Shown here in pieces: positions 53,634-62,688 of a stretch of DNA of 64,000 nt (position 1 is its first letter; each line of letters begins with the position of its first letter). Location of the stretch: NCBI RefSeq assembly GCF_013337045.2, contig NZ_CP118259.1, forward strand, positions 744,001-808,000, written 5' to 3'. The stretch comes from Agrobacterium vitis (lineage in GTDB: Bacteria; Pseudomonadota; Alphaproteobacteria; Rhizobiales; Rhizobiaceae). The notes under the pieces were generated by a model. It did no database searches and had not been told where the DNA came from. It was given only the letters and a program-made list of their open reading frames with translations. The position numbers and the translations under genes were made by a program.

Positions 53634-55145
53634 TCAGCGGATCTGCAACTCGATGCCGCCCATGATCGTTGGATCGGAGCCAGCTTCCGGCTCGCCGATC
53701 GGCTCGAGTGTGACTGTGGCATCCTGTAGCGTCAGGCCATCCAGATCCGCCTTGGGCACGAGGTCGGTGATGTCGAACAACACACTGCTGTCGCCATGGC
53801 TTGCATTAGTGTCCGCATGTGTTGCGGCAAAGAAGTTGAGGTAGCCGACAAACCGTTTATCCTTCTGACCCGCCAGCGTGAGGTTGATCATGTAGAGCGT
53901 GTTGGGATTGCGGGCGACCATGACGGCCTTGAGCACGACGTAAATCCGCGCCTTTTCCCGACCTGTTTTCAGCGCCGTCAGCCGATTTTGGTTTTTCGCC
54001 GTGGTCGCCGCTGCTGGCTTGAGCGTCACGGTTGTTGCCGTCTGCCCGAGCTTGATCAGAGCGTGGCTGTCCATTTTCATTGTCTGCGTATGCTCACCGT
54101 GGCTGGGCGCCGAGGACATCAGGGTGAGGGGGCTTGTAGCAGCGGCCGAATCGGCGACCAGTTGCAGATTGGCGCTGACCGGCTGCGGCAGGGAATCGTA
54201 GGTATAGGGCAGGGTAGCCGGGTTGGACACCGAGCTTAGATCAGCCACCAGCGCGGTGCCGTCGGGCGCAACGAAGGTAAATTTGACGGTAGACCAGTCG
54301 ATGCCGTCCGTCTGACTGGGGTTTTTGCCGCCCAGGGCATTCCAGTTGGACCAGATACGGTCGATATTGCAATGATGCATCCAGAAGACCGGATCTCCAG
54401 CGGCGGTCGGCACATAGCCCATATTGGTGGAATTGCCGGTAAGATCATGGACATTGCCGTGCAGGCCATAGTCGAGCGTGTTGCAGAAATCCGAATATTC
54501 ATTTCCCTGCATGACCGGCAGTGCGAGTGGATTGGGCAAATTCTTCTCGAGATAATATTGGTTGATCGGCTGCCCGCCATTAACGTTCGCATAGCCCTTT
54601 CCATTATTGATATTGCGGTTTTGCTTGTAGAGAGGGCTGCTGGGGTCCCTGAATTCCTCAGGAATGGCATAGTATTTTGCGTTGGTATAGTCCCAGTATG
54701 GCAGGGTGAACGCGTCGTTCTGGGTAACCTGGCGGACGATATTCTCAAGTTGGAGAACATAAAGCCGGTGCCATGGCAGGAAATAGTCTGGCTGCGTCTT
54801 CGTGCCGTTTGCCTGAGGGGCATGGGGCTGGCAGGTATACCAGCTGGCCTCGGCCAAGGCCTTTTCCTTGGAGGATGATGTGCCGAACACCTTTTTGATT
54901 TCGGTGTCCTTGCTCGCCGGGCTGGCATGGATATACCATTGGAATGTCCAGGAGCGAGGATCGGTGTCCTTCCAGCTCTTCATTTCCTGGACGGCGCTCG
55001 TATAGACTTTGAGCATTTCCTTGCCCTTGTCCGAGGCGACATTATACCGGACGTAACTAGGTGCAGCACGGCTGCCCTTGGGTGCAATCAGAGAGGCGAT
55101 TGCAGCCGACATGGAGGTGAGGAGAAGAGTTCTGCGGTCGATCAT
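53634..55145 (-). CDS. Secreted tyrosinase (type-3 copper oxidase)
   Basis: A 503-residue tyrosinase. The N-terminus MIDRRTLLLTSMSAAIASLI looks like a Tat signal (RRTLL) with cleavage near SRAAP. The CuA site uses WYIHASP, CQPHAP and FLPWHRLYVLQLE; the CuB site uses GLHGNVHDLTG and DPVFWMHHCNIDRIW. All six ligand histidines appear present. A C-terminal domain of about 200 residues is longer than in small tyrosinases. The ATG at 55145 follows agaaagg; the upstream frame start is less likely. It would oxidise phenols to quinones (melanin formation, detoxification of plant phenolics). Confidence 0.92.
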   Translation of the reverse strand: MIDRRTLLLTSMSAAIASLIAPKGSRAAPSYVRYNVASDKGKEMLKVYTSAVQEMKSWKDTDPRSWTFQWYIHASPASKDTEIKKVFGTSSSKEKALAEASWYTCQPHAPQANGTKTQPDYFLPWHRLYVLQLENIVRQVTQNDAFTLPYWDYTNAKYYAIPEEFRDPSSPLYKQNRNINNGKGYANVNGGQPINQYYLEKNLPNPLALPVMQGNEYSDFCNTLDYGLHGNVHDLTGNSTNMGYVPTAAGDPVFWMHHCNIDRIWSNWNALGGKNPSQTDGIDWSTVKFTFVAPDGTALVADLSSVSNPATLPYTYDSLPQPVSANLQLVADSAAATSPLTLMSSAPSHGEHTQTMKMDSHALIKLGQTATTVTLKPAAATTAKNQNRLTALKTGREKARIYVVLKAVMVARNPNTLYMINLTLAGQKDKRFVGYLNFFAATHADTNASHGDSSVLFDITDLVPKADLDGLTLQDATVTLEPIGEPEAGSDPTIMGGIELQIR

Positions 55146-55613
55146 ATTGAGCCTTTCTAAAATAGATGGACTCAATTATTAGTTTCATAAAATAAATTTG
55201 CAACCTTTGAGGGTCGTCCTTTTTTGGGTGTTATAGGTCCTCATGCGCCCCGCTCTTCCTATTTTTTGCATGATCCTTTTTTACACCATGATTAGCCGGT
55301 TGATTGGGATCTGCTGGGCTGGTGCCGAGACGATGTCAAACTCCGAGACTTTCGTTTCAGCCTCGTTCGCTTCGTAAACCGCAGAAGCTGCGGTAGAACT
55401 TCGAATTGGCTGGGTAATATCCTTCTTAAATCAAGGCGGTCTATAGCTTGTCAGAGAAAAATGGAAACCGATTTTTCCGAAAAGACAAACGAAACAAACT
55501 GATCTTAGGTCATTGTGGTTCAGTCTGAACCTGACTGACTTTTGAGGAAGGTAAAACGCAGCCGTATCGCCGGACTCCTTTTCTCAGATCCACTCCAGAG
55601 GCTGTTGAAGATC
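55146..55613. other. 468-bp intergenic region between tyrosinase and CFA synthase
   Basis: A divergent promoter region. A possible 44-residue hydrophobic peptide frame runs 55243-55377 on the plus strand (starting MRPALPIFCMILFYTMISRL) after a weak aggt site, but I would not call it a gene. A type-B palindromic repeat is at 55447-55540. Confidence 0.4.
55447..55540 (+). repeat. Dispersed palindromic repeat, type B, copy 2
   Basis: It shares with the element at 44396-44503 (opposite orientation) the ordered motifs ttgtcag-gaaaa-tggaa-ccg, aagaca-acgaaa-caa, and ggttca...tgaacctgac. The outer hairpin is less perfect here. Confidence 0.65.
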
Positions 55614-56885
55614 ATGGCATTGCATCCCGGAAATGCAGACCGCTTGAAACAACCACCACGATCCATTTTTAACACTATTTCGGATTGGGCCCTGGCCTCG
55701 GCGCTGTCGCGCATCGTCACCATTGGTTGTCTGGATATTGTGACAGCCAGCGGCAAGACGCTGTCATTTGGTGACCGTACGGGTGACCCTGTCACGGTTC
55801 GCTTCGCCGATACGCGCGCGCAATGGGCGTTTTTGATCGATGCCGATATGCGGCTGGGCGAACTCTATATGGATGAGCGGTTCTTCGTTGATCAGGGAAC
55901 CATGTTCGATTTCGTGTCCATGGTGTTGCGGGAAGCGCAAAATGCCACCCATCCACTGATCGCCCGGATTATCGACGATGTGAGGACCCGGTTCAGGATC
56001 TTTCGCCATCGCAATCTTCCAACCAGATCCAAACAGAATGTCGCGCACCATTACGATCTGGATGCACGGCTTTACGAACTGTTTCTGGATGAAGACCGGC
56101 AGTATTCCTGTGCCTATTTCGAGCATGACGATCAGAGTCTGGACGACGCCCAGCGCGCCAAGAAAGACCATCTTGCCGCCAAGCTGCGCCTCAAGCCGGG
56201 AAATCGTGTGCTGGATATCGGCTGCGGCTGGGGCGGTCTTGCCCTGCATCTGGCCGATAGGGCGGTGGGTGGAGAGGTCGTGGGCGTCACCCTGTCCGAA
56301 GAGCAGCTAGCCTATGCGCTCAAGCGGCCCCGCAAACCTGCCACAGAAGCGGCCAATGTCGATTTCCGGCTGATGGATTATCGCAGTCTGGACGGCACGT
56401 TCGACCGGATCGTCTCTGTCGGCATGTTCGAGCATGTCGGTCTTGCGGCTTACAGGGCGTTTTTCAGCAAATGCAGCGCGCTGCTGGCCGATGATGGCGT
56501 GATGGTGCTGCACACGATCGGCTGTTCCGCAATGCCGGGCTTCACCACGCCCTGGCTCGACAAATATATCTTTCCGGGCGGCTATATTCCGGCGCTTTCC
56601 GAGATCGTTCCTGAAATCGAGAAGGCTGGCCTGACGATCACGGATGTCGAGGTGCTGCGCATCCACTATGCCAAAACCTTGCGCCACTGGCGTGATCGCT
56701 TCACCGCCCGATGGGCAGACGCAGCCACCCTCTATGACGACCGCTTCTGCCGGATGTGGGACTATTATCTATCAACCGCCGAAGCCGCCTTCTATCACGA
56801 GGATCTCGTCGTCTTTCAGATCCAGATAGCCAAGAAAAACAATATCCTGCCGCTGACGCGGGATTATATTTTGCGGGAGAGGTGA
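55614..56885 (+). CDS. Cyclopropane-fatty-acyl-phospholipid synthase
   Basis: A 423-residue SAM-dependent enzyme that adds a methylene bridge across double bonds of membrane phospholipid acyl chains. The N-terminal lipid-binding domain is followed by NVAHHYDLDARLYELFLDED, then the SAM motif VLDIGCGWGGLALHLA (about residue 198), and the C-terminal HYAKTLRHWRDRF. The frame opens upstream at a TTG (55542), but the ATG at 55614 is more plausible; neither has a strong ribosome site. Several paralogues are usual in rhizobia. Confidence 0.93.
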   Translation: MALHPGNADRLKQPPRSIFNTISDWALASALSRIVTIGCLDIVTASGKTLSFGDRTGDPVTVRFADTRAQWAFLIDADMRLGELYMDERFFVDQGTMFDFVSMVLREAQNATHPLIARIIDDVRTRFRIFRHRNLPTRSKQNVAHHYDLDARLYELFLDEDRQYSCAYFEHDDQSLDDAQRAKKDHLAAKLRLKPGNRVLDIGCGWGGLALHLADRAVGGEVVGVTLSEEQLAYALKRPRKPATEAANVDFRLMDYRSLDGTFDRIVSVGMFEHVGLAAYRAFFSKCSALLADDGVMVLHTIGCSAMPGFTTPWLDKYIFPGGYIPALSEIVPEIEKAGLTITDVEVLRIHYAKTLRHWRDRFTARWADAATLYDDRFCRMWDYYLSTAEAAFYHEDLVVFQIQIAKKNNILPLTRDYILRER

Positions 56886-56888
56886 GGG

Positions 56889-56915
56889 GGCGGCGGTTGA
56901 GCTAAGACCGCCGCC
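56889..56915 (+). terminator. Terminator-like hairpin after the CFA synthase gene
   Basis: Stem ggcggcggt / accgccgcc (9 bp) with a 9-nt loop, 4 bp after the stop, followed by ggtttcatc. Confidence 0.6.
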
Positions 56916-57003
56916 GGTTTCATCCTTTGGGTAGAAGACGGCGATTGCCGTTTTACTCTATCCTATTTCTGGGTGACGCTCGAAATATCGCTAAGGGACA
57001 GTA

Positions 57004-57924
57004 TTAATCTTTTTTCGTAATTTTTTGTATTACTGTTTCGATATTGTCATCGATTAGTCGGATGCTGACTCCAACCTGCGTCTGGCTTGATAGAGTCTGA
57101 AGGCTGGATATCCGGATACTCGTGGTGCGGTCAACGGTATAGTTCAGTGTATCCCAAGTTATTGTATCGTTGGTGACCGTACCACGCTTGTAAAAAGCAT
57201 CGTCGTCATTGCTGCTTTTATGCGACTCCCATATGACGCCACCATCAGTGATTGTGAGATCATTGGAATCGCCTTTGTCGTAATTGTTATTATGAACGAG
57301 TTTCAATTGCGTAAGATCAGCGGTGACACTTCCGTACTGGTAGTAAAGGTTTGTGCTGCTCCCTGACGCGTGTCCAAGTATGACGTCATTCTCTTTATTG
57401 ATGCTAACGGTCGGATGTAATCCTGCATCATATTTAACTCCAGAACTCCATTTTATTGTGAGTTTATCTGTATCTATTGTTCCAATGCTGTAATATAAAT
57501 TTGTACTTTCCGTAGAGGACCATACAGCAACCGCGACTTTTTCGTTTATCGATAAAAAGGGATCTGTTCCAGCGTTGAATTTAATGCTTTCACCCCAATT
57601 GATAATATATTTCTCTTTGTCAATCTTTCCAACTCTATAGAATAAGTTGTTGCTATCTGTGGTAGATCTATGAACAGAAACTGCATATCCGCTATCATTG
57701 ATAGAAATGGTGGCTTGGTCTCCATCGTCGTATGTTAGCTGCTCCCCCCAGCCTATGGTAGGAATATCTGTATCATAGCAATTTCCTACGCAGTAGTATA
57801 GATTGCTACTGGCTGTGGAACTCCACCCAGCAACAATAACTAAATCACCGTTCATTGTTATTGTCGGATGCGATCCGTTTGCAAAAACTCTGGAGCTGGT
57901 TGATTTCATATCATAAATGGCCAT
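57004..57924 (-). CDS. AT-rich beta-propeller/lectin-like protein with five ~50-residue repeats
   Basis: A 306-residue protein without signal peptide. Five repeats of 48-52 residues start near residues 16, 69, 120, 168 and 218. Each carries a [P/A]T[I/V/L]SIN-type strand, a V-x-S/W-x-S-S/T-x-S-N-L-Y/F-Y-x-x-G block, and an I-x-W segment ending in KYD/KFNAG. This is the layout of small beta-propeller lectins. The gene is markedly more AT-rich than its neighbours and lies beside an IS element, pointing to horizontal transfer. A gaggt site precedes the ATG. Sugar binding is plausible but unproved; the exact family is not recognised. Confidence 0.75.
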   Translation of the reverse strand: MAIYDMKSTSSRVFANGSHPTITMNGDLVIVAGWSSTASSNLYYCVGNCYDTDIPTIGWGEQLTYDDGDQATISINDSGYAVSVHRSTTDSNNLFYRVGKIDKEKYIINWGESIKFNAGTDPFLSINEKVAVAVWSSTESTNLYYSIGTIDTDKLTIKWSSGVKYDAGLHPTVSINKENDVILGHASGSSTNLYYQYGSVTADLTQLKLVHNNNYDKGDSNDLTITDGGVIWESHKSSNDDDAFYKRGTVTNDTITWDTLNYTVDRTTSIRISSLQTLSSQTQVGVSIRLIDDNIETVIQKITKKD

Positions 57925-58073
57925 GTTTATTACCTCAATATTTTTCTATTGTCTGATTTTGTAATTTGCACGTAGAGGTACGTGCAGTACAACTTTTTAT
58001 AGAAAAAAATAGTTAATACAACCTAATAGGCGGGCCTATGGAAGAAATGATTTATGTATGGATTGTGTTTTCT

Positions 58074-58176
58074 TAGAGCATCGGACCGAAAAGTGGGAAC
58101 CGGTTTCGGAAAAATCTGATGCTAAAACAAAATTCTAGAGCATCGTGTCGATTCCGATTTTCGGCACGATGCTCTA
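58074..58176 (+). repeat. RIME-type repeat, copy 1, directly abutting an IS element
   Basis: Two successive palindromes: tagagcatcggaccgaaaag ... ctgatgcta and tagagcatcgtgtcg ... cggcacgatgctcta. The style (GCATC-...-CCGAAAA-...-GGTTT-CGG-...) is that of the rhizobial intergenic mosaic element RIME1. The IS begins at its last TA. Confidence 0.85.
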
Positions 58177-59025
58177 GGCCGTAGACTCATAACGATCTGA
58201 TCCAAATTCTTGCTGCTGCCAATTTGACAGCGGCGAGAAAGTTCAATGGGTCTTTGTCGTAACGGGTTGCGATGCCTCTGAACTGTTTGAGTTTGCTGAA
58301 GAAACGCTCAACGAGATTGCGCTGTCGGTAAACCCATTGGCTGAAAGGGAAGCTTCCCTTCCGATTGCTCTTGGCAGGAATATTGGCCCATGCCTGCCTT
58401 TGCTTTGCAAATGCTCTGATCGCGTTGGTATCGTAGGCCTTGTCCGCCAGCAGGATCGCACCCTTGGAGATTGTCTGTAACAATGGTTCTGCCATGCGAC
58501 CATCATGGGTTTGACCGGCTGTGAGTGCGAGACGGATCGGTCGGCCATCGGCATCGACAACGGCGTGGATTTTGGTGGTCAAGCCGCCACGGGAACGTCC
58601 CATGCAGCCATCGTGTTGATCCCCCTTTTTCCCGTGGCCGCATGTTGATGAACACGGACACAGGAGCTGTCGATCATAACGATATCGCCGTCGAAAGCCT
58701 TGGAAATCTCGCCCAGAACATGATCCCAGACACCCGCCTTTCGCCATCGCACGAACCGGTTGTAGCAGGTTGTATATGGACCATATCGATCAGGAACGTC
58801 TGCCCAGGGTGAACCTGTCCGAAACCGCCACAAGATGCCGTTGATCACCCGCCGGTCGTCAACCCGTGGCACCCCACGCGGCTTGTTGGGCAACAAGGGC
58901 TGGATGACAGTCCATTCGAAATCGGTGAGATCAAACCGGCGACGGGTCATGAGAGGCCTCCAAATCAAGGCCTCAGTGAATCAAAATCAGGCCGATTTGC
59001 AAACCCGGTTTATGAGTGTGCGGCC
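58177..59025 (-). mobile_element. IS5-family (IS427-group) insertion sequence, 849 bp
   Basis: Terminal inverted repeats start ggccgtagactcataa (58177) and, on the other strand, ggccgcacactcataa (from 59025), matching at 14 of 16. A TA dinucleotide flanks both ends (58175-58176 and 59026-59027), as expected for target duplication by this group. It encodes one transposase in two overlapping frames on the minus strand. The element looks complete and potentially active. Confidence 0.92.
58187..58968 (-). CDS. IS5-family transposase in two frames (programmed -1 frameshift)
   Basis: OrfA (58968-58579) has RRRFDLTDFEWTVIQPLLP, YNRFVRWRKAGVW and the first catalytic Asp in VMIDSSCVRVHQHA. OrfB continues with GDQHDGCMGRSRGGLTTKIH, the second Asp in ILLADKAYDT and the Glu in RNLVERFFSKLKQFRG. 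The join is at an A-run followed by G-run (ggaaaaaggggg on the minus strand, 58621-58632), a -1 slippery site of the a-aaa-agg type. Such frameshifting is normal for the IS427 group. All three DDE residues are present. The stop codon lies in the terminal repeat. Confidence 0.9.
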
Positions 59026-59183
59026 TAGTGAAATGAATTTAACATTTGATACCCATTTGCCGGGCCGTCGAGGATCAAATGTCAAAATCAGAGCACTCGG
59101 GTTGCCTCAAACCCCAGCGAGCATGCAATGACGCGCGAAGCCGCCCTAGCCAATCCCCGGGCGGCCTCATCCCAAATCCCTCC

Positions 59184-60560
59184 CTACAACAGCGTTCCGC
59201 TCAAGATCACCAGCGCAACGGTAAAGTAGATCACCAGCCCACTGACATCCACCAGCGTCGCCACAGCTGGGGCCGAGGCGCTGGCGGGGTCGAGGCGCAA
59301 GCGTTGCAGCAGGAAGGGCAGCATTGAGCCCGCCATCGAGCCGAACGTGACGATGCCGATCAGGGCAGCAAATACGGTGAAGCCAACCAGCAGCCAATGG
59401 TCGCCGTAATTGTAGAGACCCATGTGCTGCCACAGCGCAATGCGAACGAAACCAACCAGGCCGAGAATAGTCCCCAGCGTCATGCCCGTGGGCAATTCGC
59501 GGATGGCAACCCGCCACCAGTCGGAAAGCTTCAATTCGCCGACAGCCAGCGCACGAATGATCAGCGACGTTGCTTGTGAACCGGAATTGCCGCCGGAGCT
59601 CATGATCAGCGGGATGAACAGGGTCAGCACCACAGCCTTTTCCAGCTCGCCTTCGAAATATTGCATGGCGCTGGCCGTAAGCATTTCGCCAAGGAACAGG
59701 GCGGCAAGCCAGCCGGCCCGCTTCTTGATCATTCCGGCAAAGCCGATCTGCATATAGGGCTTGCCGAGTGCTTCCATGCCGCCGAATTTCTGGGCGTCTT
59801 CGGTTGTGTCGGCAATCATCGTGTCGATCACGTCATCGACGGTGACAATGCCCAGCATCTGGCCTGAATCATTGGTGACGGGCAGGGCCAGCAAGTTGTG
59901 GCGGCGGATCAGGCGAGCCACTTCTTCCTGCGTCATCAGCGGGTCTGCATGCACGACACCGTGACATTGGGCGACCGACAGAATGGAGGCCTCGGGCTCC
60001 ACGGTGATCAGCCGCCGCAACGTGACCACGGCAATGAGCGTCCGGGTGATACGGTCAAGCACATAAATCGCATAGACGGTCTCGCTGGCATTTTCCACCA
60101 TCCGCACATGGGCCAGCGTTTCGGCCACCGTAAAATCATCGGGCACGCTGACGAATTCCGTCGTCATGATCGATCCGGCGGTGCGCTGCGGATAGGCCAT
60201 CAGATGTTCGACAGCATGGGCTGTGGCCGCATCGAGCCGCGAGAAGATCATCATGCGGCAGCGGTCGTCCATCGCCTGGAAAATGTCGGCGACCCGGTCG
60301 TGGGCAGTGGCTTTCAGCAGGCGCACGGCTGTATCGACCGGCAGGGCCGCGATGATGTCGGCAGCATGCACCAGTTCGGGGCGGGCAATGACGCGCAGCG
60401 CCTTTGGCTGCGGCAGGCTTGCCAGCATGGCGGCGGCCTCGGAATTGTCGAGCGCGTTGAGCTGTTCAATCCGGTCCGTAATGGTCACGACATTAAGGCT
60501 GTCGTTGAGAAGGTGGCGGGCAGCATGACCGGCCCGCAGAGGAAGGCGTTCGATATTCAT
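59184..60560 (-). CDS. mgtE: MgtE-family magnesium transporter
   Basis: A 458-residue Mg2+ channel/transporter. An N-terminal helical MgtE domain is followed by two CBS domains (GSIMTTEFVSVPDDFTVAET and the second around VVHADPLMTQEEVARLIRRH), and five membrane helices with the GNSGSQATSLIIRALAVGEL pore signature (about residue 325). Magnesium binding to the N-terminal and CBS parts closes the pore. A ggaaagg site precedes the ATG, and a leader with two hairpins lies upstream. Confidence 0.95.
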   Translation of the reverse strand: MNIERLPLRAGHAARHLLNDSLNVVTITDRIEQLNALDNSEAAAMLASLPQPKALRVIARPELVHAADIIAALPVDTAVRLLKATAHDRVADIFQAMDDRCRMMIFSRLDAATAHAVEHLMAYPQRTAGSIMTTEFVSVPDDFTVAETLAHVRMVENASETVYAIYVLDRITRTLIAVVTLRRLITVEPEASILSVAQCHGVVHADPLMTQEEVARLIRRHNLLALPVTNDSGQMLGIVTVDDVIDTMIADTTEDAQKFGGMEALGKPYMQIGFAGMIKKRAGWLAALFLGEMLTASAMQYFEGELEKAVVLTLFIPLIMSSGGNSGSQATSLIIRALAVGELKLSDWWRVAIRELPTGMTLGTILGLVGFVRIALWQHMGLYNYGDHWLLVGFTVFAALIGIVTFGSMAGSMLPFLLQRLRLDPASASAPAVATLVDVSGLVIYFTVALVILSGTLL

Positions 60561-60740
60561 TGTGCTTGCCTTTCCGTCGATCCGCCGTAGCGCAACCGAC
60601 CGGCAAGCTGACGGAACCGTCAGAGCAGGGCGACCGCGTACGGCATGGACAATCGACTGCTACTGTCGCTTGGCATCTTATCGATGACTCCGTTGATATC
60701 CGTGCGGGAAATTCCCGCCCGTTCATATTAGCTGCGCCTC
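60561..60740 (-). promoter_or_regulatory. Structured leader upstream of mgtE
   Basis: Two perfect hairpins lie within 160 bp of the start: ctgacgg-aa-ccgtcag (60608-60623) and gcgggaa-a-ttcccgc (60704-60718). Beyond them a gcaggcagaggcgcagc stretch looks conserved in style. I could not match it to the M-box or any other named riboswitch. A magnesium-responsive leader is possible but unproved. Confidence 0.4.
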
Positions 60741-61068
60741 TGCCTGCGCAAAGTCAAGAGGGGTATAGCGGCTTGAACCGGGGTGAAAGCGTGCGGTGCA
60801 TTACACAATTCGGTGATTACCGGTTCTGTCTGGATATAGGCGTCATCTCGATTTTTATTCCGCTATCCTGCTGGTCGGCGGGTACGGAAATTTCCGAGAT
60901 ATTGCAAGGACTTAATCAATAAATTCCACCGTGGCTTTCTAAGCTTGCGGAGCGGGAAAGCGGCAGATGCGGAACTTATGATCCATTAACTATGCACGTA
61001 AAACACACTCAAAGGCGCGCTGCTGGCGTGGGTTGGTAGCGTGCTTCTCGTGCTTGTTCGATAACCGG
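60741..61068. other. 328-bp region between the mgtE leader and an MFS gene
   Basis: Mostly non-coding and fairly AT-rich towards the right. A 49-residue frame at 60773-60922 (plus strand) starts with TTG after a strong aagagggg site and reads partly hydrophobic (CLDIGVISIFIPLSCW). It could be a small membrane peptide, but a TTG start and lack of a family leave it doubtful. Confidence 0.35.
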
Positions 61069-62298
61069 TCAGGATGCTGATCGGCGCTGTAATGTCACCG
61101 AGATGAGGAAGACGATCAGGCCGAAGAAAGACAGAACCGCACCGACATAGCCGGTTGCGCCATAGCCGTAACCCGCGGAAATCACCATGCCGCCCAGCCA
61201 GGCGCCGAGTGCATTGGCGATATTGAAGGCCGAGTGGTTCGATGCTGCCGCGAGCGTCTGGGCGTCGGCTGCGACATCCATCAGTCTCGTCTGCACGGCG
61301 GGACAGGCGGCGAAACCGCAGCCGGTCAGGAAGACGCAGATGCACAGCATGACCGGATTGGCGGCGGTCAGCGAAAAGATCGTCATCAGCACGACGTTGA
61401 AGGCCAGCATGCCGCCGATTGTGCCGTTCAGCGAATAATCGGCCATGCGTGAGCCAACCACATTGCCGACATTCATGCCGATGCCGAACAGCGCCAGCAC
61501 AACGGCAATCATCGAGGCGGGTAGTCCGGCGGTGTCGGTGGTGGTCTTGGCGATATAGCTGAAGATTGAGAACATGCCGCCAAAGCCCACCGCAGCCACC
61601 GCAAGCGCCAACCAGACTTGTAACCGGCCGAAAGCACCGAGTTCACGGCGAATGCTGGCGCCTTCCGCTACCGTGTCCTTGCGCAGGTTGAACGCGATCA
61701 GCACCGCCGTCAGCGCGGCAATTGCTCCGACCAGCATGAAGGCGGCCCGCCAGCTCATCATCTGGCCAAGGAAGGTGGCAAATGGCGTGCCGATCAGTGT
61801 GGCAATGGTCAGGCCCAGCATGACGCGGCCAACGGCGCGCGCCCGCTTGTGCGGCTCGACCATCGATGCGGCCACCAGGGCGGCGACGCCAAAATAGGCG
61901 CCATGCGGCAGGCCAGTGATGAAACGCAGGACGGTGAAACTCAGAAAGCTAGGGGCCGTTGCACTGGTGATATTGCCAAGAGCAAACAGGCCCATCAGCA
62001 TCAGCAGCAATGTCTTGCGTGGCAGCTTTGCCGCCAGCGCGGCAATGATCGGCGCTCCGACAACCACGCCCAATGCATAGGCACTGATCACGCGCCCCGC
62101 CTCGGGTACGCTGACGGAATAGGTCTGCGCCACCTCCGGCAGCAGGCCCATGATGGCAAACTCGCCGGTGCCGATACCAAACCCACCGACGGCCAGCGCA
62201 AATTCAATCAACAGAACCGTGCGCGGTGATAGGGCTGCTTCGGAACGGTCTGGACCTGGTCTGACAGCTGAGGGTGCAAAGCGGATCGTATCGTTCAT
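61069..62298 (-). CDS. DHA1-type MFS transporter
   Basis: A 409-residue twelve-helix exporter of the drug:H+ antiporter-1 type. It has the family sequence GTGEFAIMGLLPEVAQTY in TM1 and LRFITGLPHGAYFGVAA in TM4, as in the AraJ/YdhP-like group (arabinose or drug export). A hydrophilic 30-residue leader precedes TM1. The ATG at 62298 follows cgggat; an alternative start eight codons upstream exists. No regulator adjoins it. The substrate is unknown. Confidence 0.9.
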   Translation of the reverse strand: MNDTIRFAPSAVRPGPDRSEAALSPRTVLLIEFALAVGGFGIGTGEFAIMGLLPEVAQTYSVSVPEAGRVISAYALGVVVGAPIIAALAAKLPRKTLLLMLMGLFALGNITSATAPSFLSFTVLRFITGLPHGAYFGVAALVAASMVEPHKRARAVGRVMLGLTIATLIGTPFATFLGQMMSWRAAFMLVGAIAALTAVLIAFNLRKDTVAEGASIRRELGAFGRLQVWLALAVAAVGFGGMFSIFSYIAKTTTDTAGLPASMIAVVLALFGIGMNVGNVVGSRMADYSLNGTIGGMLAFNVVLMTIFSLTAANPVMLCICVFLTGCGFAACPAVQTRLMDVAADAQTLAAASNHSAFNIANALGAWLGGMVISAGYGYGATGYVGAVLSFFGLIVFLISVTLQRRSAS

Positions 62299-62688
62299 AA
62301 AATCATCCCGGCACCGGAGCAAGGCTGGTGCTGTTCAATAGAAAGGGCAGCAGGGAGGACTGCTCGACGCAGCTGAATAGCGAAATAACCCATTTGGCGC
62401 ATCCATCATCCAGCCGCTAACCATGCGGCGGTCATGCACAAGGCAAGACAGTCGAGGTCGCAAACCTGCCGGAGGGATGGTCAAACGTGATACCGCTATC
62501 CTTAGCATGCCTGTGTGCGTTGCGGTAGAACGATAATGGTGATCTTGATCTTTTCGGCTGCAAACCCGATTTGCAGCAGACGCATGCAACATAATCGACG
62601 GCGGATCGTTAAATTGCGTTGTCGTGCGGTTTCAACGTAAGGCACGCCAGTCTGGAACTGGACGTCGGTCAAAAGGAGCAGCGCGGGA
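62299..62688. other. 390-bp divergent intergenic region
   Basis: This region lies between the MFS gene and the lipid kinase gene and should contain both promoters. An aaccgattt/aaatcgggtt-like short pairing occurs near 62560-62580 (caaacccgatttgcag). I see no convincing gene. Confidence 0.4.

Noticed and set aside
58187..58968. Broken transposase pseudogene
   Set aside because: The two frames meet at an A/G slippery run typical of IS427-group programmed -1 frameshifting, and all catalytic residues are present.
60561..60740. M-box or lysine riboswitch before mgtE
   Set aside because: Only a short agaggcgc-like stretch is reminiscent; the conserved cores of those classes could not be found.
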